A DNA stretch of 64,000 nt from Vitrella brassicaformis (Eukaryota; Sar; Vitrellaceae), in the NCBI GenBank assembly GCA_001179505.1, contig CDMY01000484.1:1-64000 (forward strand), in the 5' to 3' direction. The first letter of the stretch is position 1; every line of letters begins with the position of its first letter. Made by a program: the position numbers and the translations under genes. Shown one piece after another: positions 62,570-64,000 of the stretch. The notes under the pieces are model-generated. The model had not been told where the DNA came from. It made no database searches and worked only from the letters and a program-made list of their open reading frames with translations.

Positions 62570-64000
62570 TTATATATTTACGTAATTAAAAGGGAACCAT
62601 TCACCAATTACTTCATCAAAATACATTTTGTCAAATGGTGACTTTTTAAATGTTTTCTGTATGTCAGTATATAAAATAGTAAACGGATTGACACCACTTA
62701 AAATTTGATTTTTTGTTCTTCGTGTAGCAATTTTTGTAATTCTCTTATTAAGGTATATTTTTGTTCCTTCATTTTGGAAATACATATCAGATGTTATGTA
62801 ATATTCATCATCTTGTTTCACTTCTATATCACGAAGGTTTATTTTTGAAAAATACGTATCTCTAATACTTTGTTTCTTTCCTGTTTCATACCATTTTCCT
62901 TTTGCGTCTTTCTTTTTTTCAACATATTTTATTTCATCAAAAGTTTTATAACATTCACCTTTCCTTTTTATCGGAAATCCTTTAATTCGTTTCTTCCCGT
63001 TGTCATTAAAACAGATTTCATTATTCATATCTAAATATTCTACAACATAACATTTAGGGCTTTCAAATCGTGCCTTTAATATTAATGCTTCATTATCAAT
63101 ATCATTAGTTAACTCACCTAATTCTACATTCTGAACAATGCATTCAGCTAATTCCTTTCCCACTTCTTCTCTTTGCTTTGCTTTGTTAATTTCTATTTGC
63201 TCTTCTCTTTTATCCTCCTTAACTTTATTTCCATCCTCATCTCTATCATTAATGATTTCTTCTATTTTAAATTTGCCGGATGCTTTTATTTTTGCAAATG
63301 CTTCATAGGTGATATACAGACTATCGGTATCTGTGTAATGAAAAACAGGTTTTTGAAGTGTAGGGTCAATCATTTTCATAAATTGTAACATTATTCGTTT
63401 GGCGTAATCTAATATAAAAGTTCCAATGTATGATGGTTTTGTAATTTTTCTTTTCTTTTCCTTCTTCTGACCTACCACCATTAAATATCCATCTTCCGCC
63501 GTAAGATTATGACTTTGAAATCTATAGTCTCTCCGAAATTCAAGATATTGTCTGTATGAATGTATAATTATTGTTTCTTCCTGATGTGCATGTTGCAAAA
63601 ATTTTCCATATAAAGCATTCATTAACAATTTATACAACGACCTTTTCCCCTTATTTCCCTCCCTACCTGCTTGCTGTTTTTTCTCATATAAAGGTTTGAT
63701 GTAAGATAAAAAGATGTCAGCTTTTTTTTCCCAAATATGGCATTCTTCGCCTTCAACAGATTCAATTTTATAGCCAACGCTCAAAGCATCTTCAATCTGA
63801 ACATTTGTATAATATCCTTTTCCTTCATGTAAATCCCAAATTAATCCATTATTTTTCGTTTTCTTTGCTAATATAGGAACTCTTATATTTTGTGGCGGTG
63901 TGTATTTTATATAATATATTCCCAATTTTCCTTTGTCAAACTCTTGTTTTGGTTCAATAATTTACTGCGTGGACCAATTGGATATTCAAATTTTGACATA
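62570..64000 (-). CDS. Family B DNA polymerase, C-terminal part, one frameshift
   Basis: Polymerase motif B is visible as YKLLMNALYGKF and motif C as FHYTDTDSLYITYE, both in good agreement with protein-primed family B enzymes. KPSYIGTFILDYAKRIMLQF lies between them. A long Lys/Glu-rich thumb with EEIINDRDEDGNKVKEDKRE follows, ending FPFNYVNI at 62570. Upstream, MSKFEYPIGPRSK (read from 64000) shifts frame at an AAA run near 63.962 kb into IIEPKQEFDKGKLGIYYIKY; one extra A would join them. The exonuclease and motif A regions lie beyond the window. It replicates the element, probably from protein-primed termini, which is inferred from the family. Confidence 0.85.

Larger units (their letters stand above)
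48100..64000. mobile_element. Endogenous polinton-like virus / Polinton (Maverick) element, right end outside window
   Basis: From about 48.1 kb the DNA becomes strongly AT-rich, intron-free and densely coding. Together it encodes a packaging ATPase, double-jelly-roll major capsid protein, penton-like minor capsid protein, DDE integrase and family B DNA polymerase, the defining set of Polintons and polinton-like viruses. Fibre-like and LamG-like proteins and several small membrane proteins complete it. No maturation protease was recognised in the window. The left boundary is set by composition only; no terminal inverted repeat or target duplication could be tested without the right end. Stops, frameshifts and an insertion suggest an old or imperfectly assembled copy. 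Confidence 0.85.

Overview
The window looks like nuclear DNA of an intron-rich single-celled eukaryote, interrupted at its right end by an AT-rich, virus-derived element. From 1 to about 48.1 kb the sequence is of balanced or slightly GC-rich composition. Genes there are split by short GT-AG introns (about 35-85 nt where I could place both ends) and separated by repeat-rich intergenic DNA. The gene content (an alpha-1,3-glucan synthase, GT64/GT34 and GT69 glycosyltransferases, arylsulfotransferase-family proteins) suggests an alga or protist that builds an elaborate wall or capsule polysaccharide. A chromerid/alveolate or similar alga would fit, but the species assignment is inference only.

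Layout of the host part. Minus strand, about 0.9-9.5 kb: a secreted/membrane alpha-1,3-glucan synthase-like gene (GH13 amylase domain, GT5 glycogen-synthase-like domain, then membrane segments). 9.6-11.5 kb: repeats. Minus strand, 11.6-14.8 kb: a type II membrane protein joining an exostosin-like GT64 domain to a GT34 domain across an intron of matching phase. 16.5-18.4 kb: a pogo/Tc1-mariner-type non-autonomous transposon with perfect 25-bp terminal inverted repeats. Plus strand, 20.5-21.5 kb: a CAP59/CMT1-like GT69 gene, probably incomplete. Plus strand, 25.7-31.0 kb: a secreted protein with IPT/TIG-like and glucose/sorbosone-dehydrogenase-like propeller regions. 31.0-37.8 kb: satellites, inverted repeat arrays and a gap. 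Plus strand, 37.8-45.5 kb: a tandem arylsulfotransferase-family cluster (copy, degenerate copy, copy). Minus strand, 46.8-47.5 kb: an unrecognised Cys-rich protein. The three N-runs are each exactly 300 nt and are probably placeholders.

From about 48.1 kb to the right edge the base composition becomes strongly AT-rich, introns vanish and genes are tightly packed. This is an endogenous polinton-like virus or Polinton/Maverick element: packaging ATPase, double-jelly-roll major capsid protein, penton-like minor capsid protein, retroviral-type integrase and family B DNA polymerase (the N-terminal part lies beyond the window). Around these are a fibre-like protein with a C-terminal S74 chaperone domain, two LamG-like proteins and many small membrane proteins. 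Nearly every gene has a TATATA motif within a few tens of bases of its start. Capsid-side genes mostly run on the minus strand, with the ATPase convergent to them.

The element appears to be decaying or imperfectly assembled. The ATPase has an in-frame TAA, the fibre gene has in-frame TAG and TAA codons, at least six single-base frameshifts lie in short A/T runs, and the penton gene is split by a 277-bp GC-richer insertion flanked by a 13-bp direct repeat. Removing the insertion together with one repeat copy rejoins the reading frame exactly. Neither terminus of the element could be proven, because the right end is outside the window.
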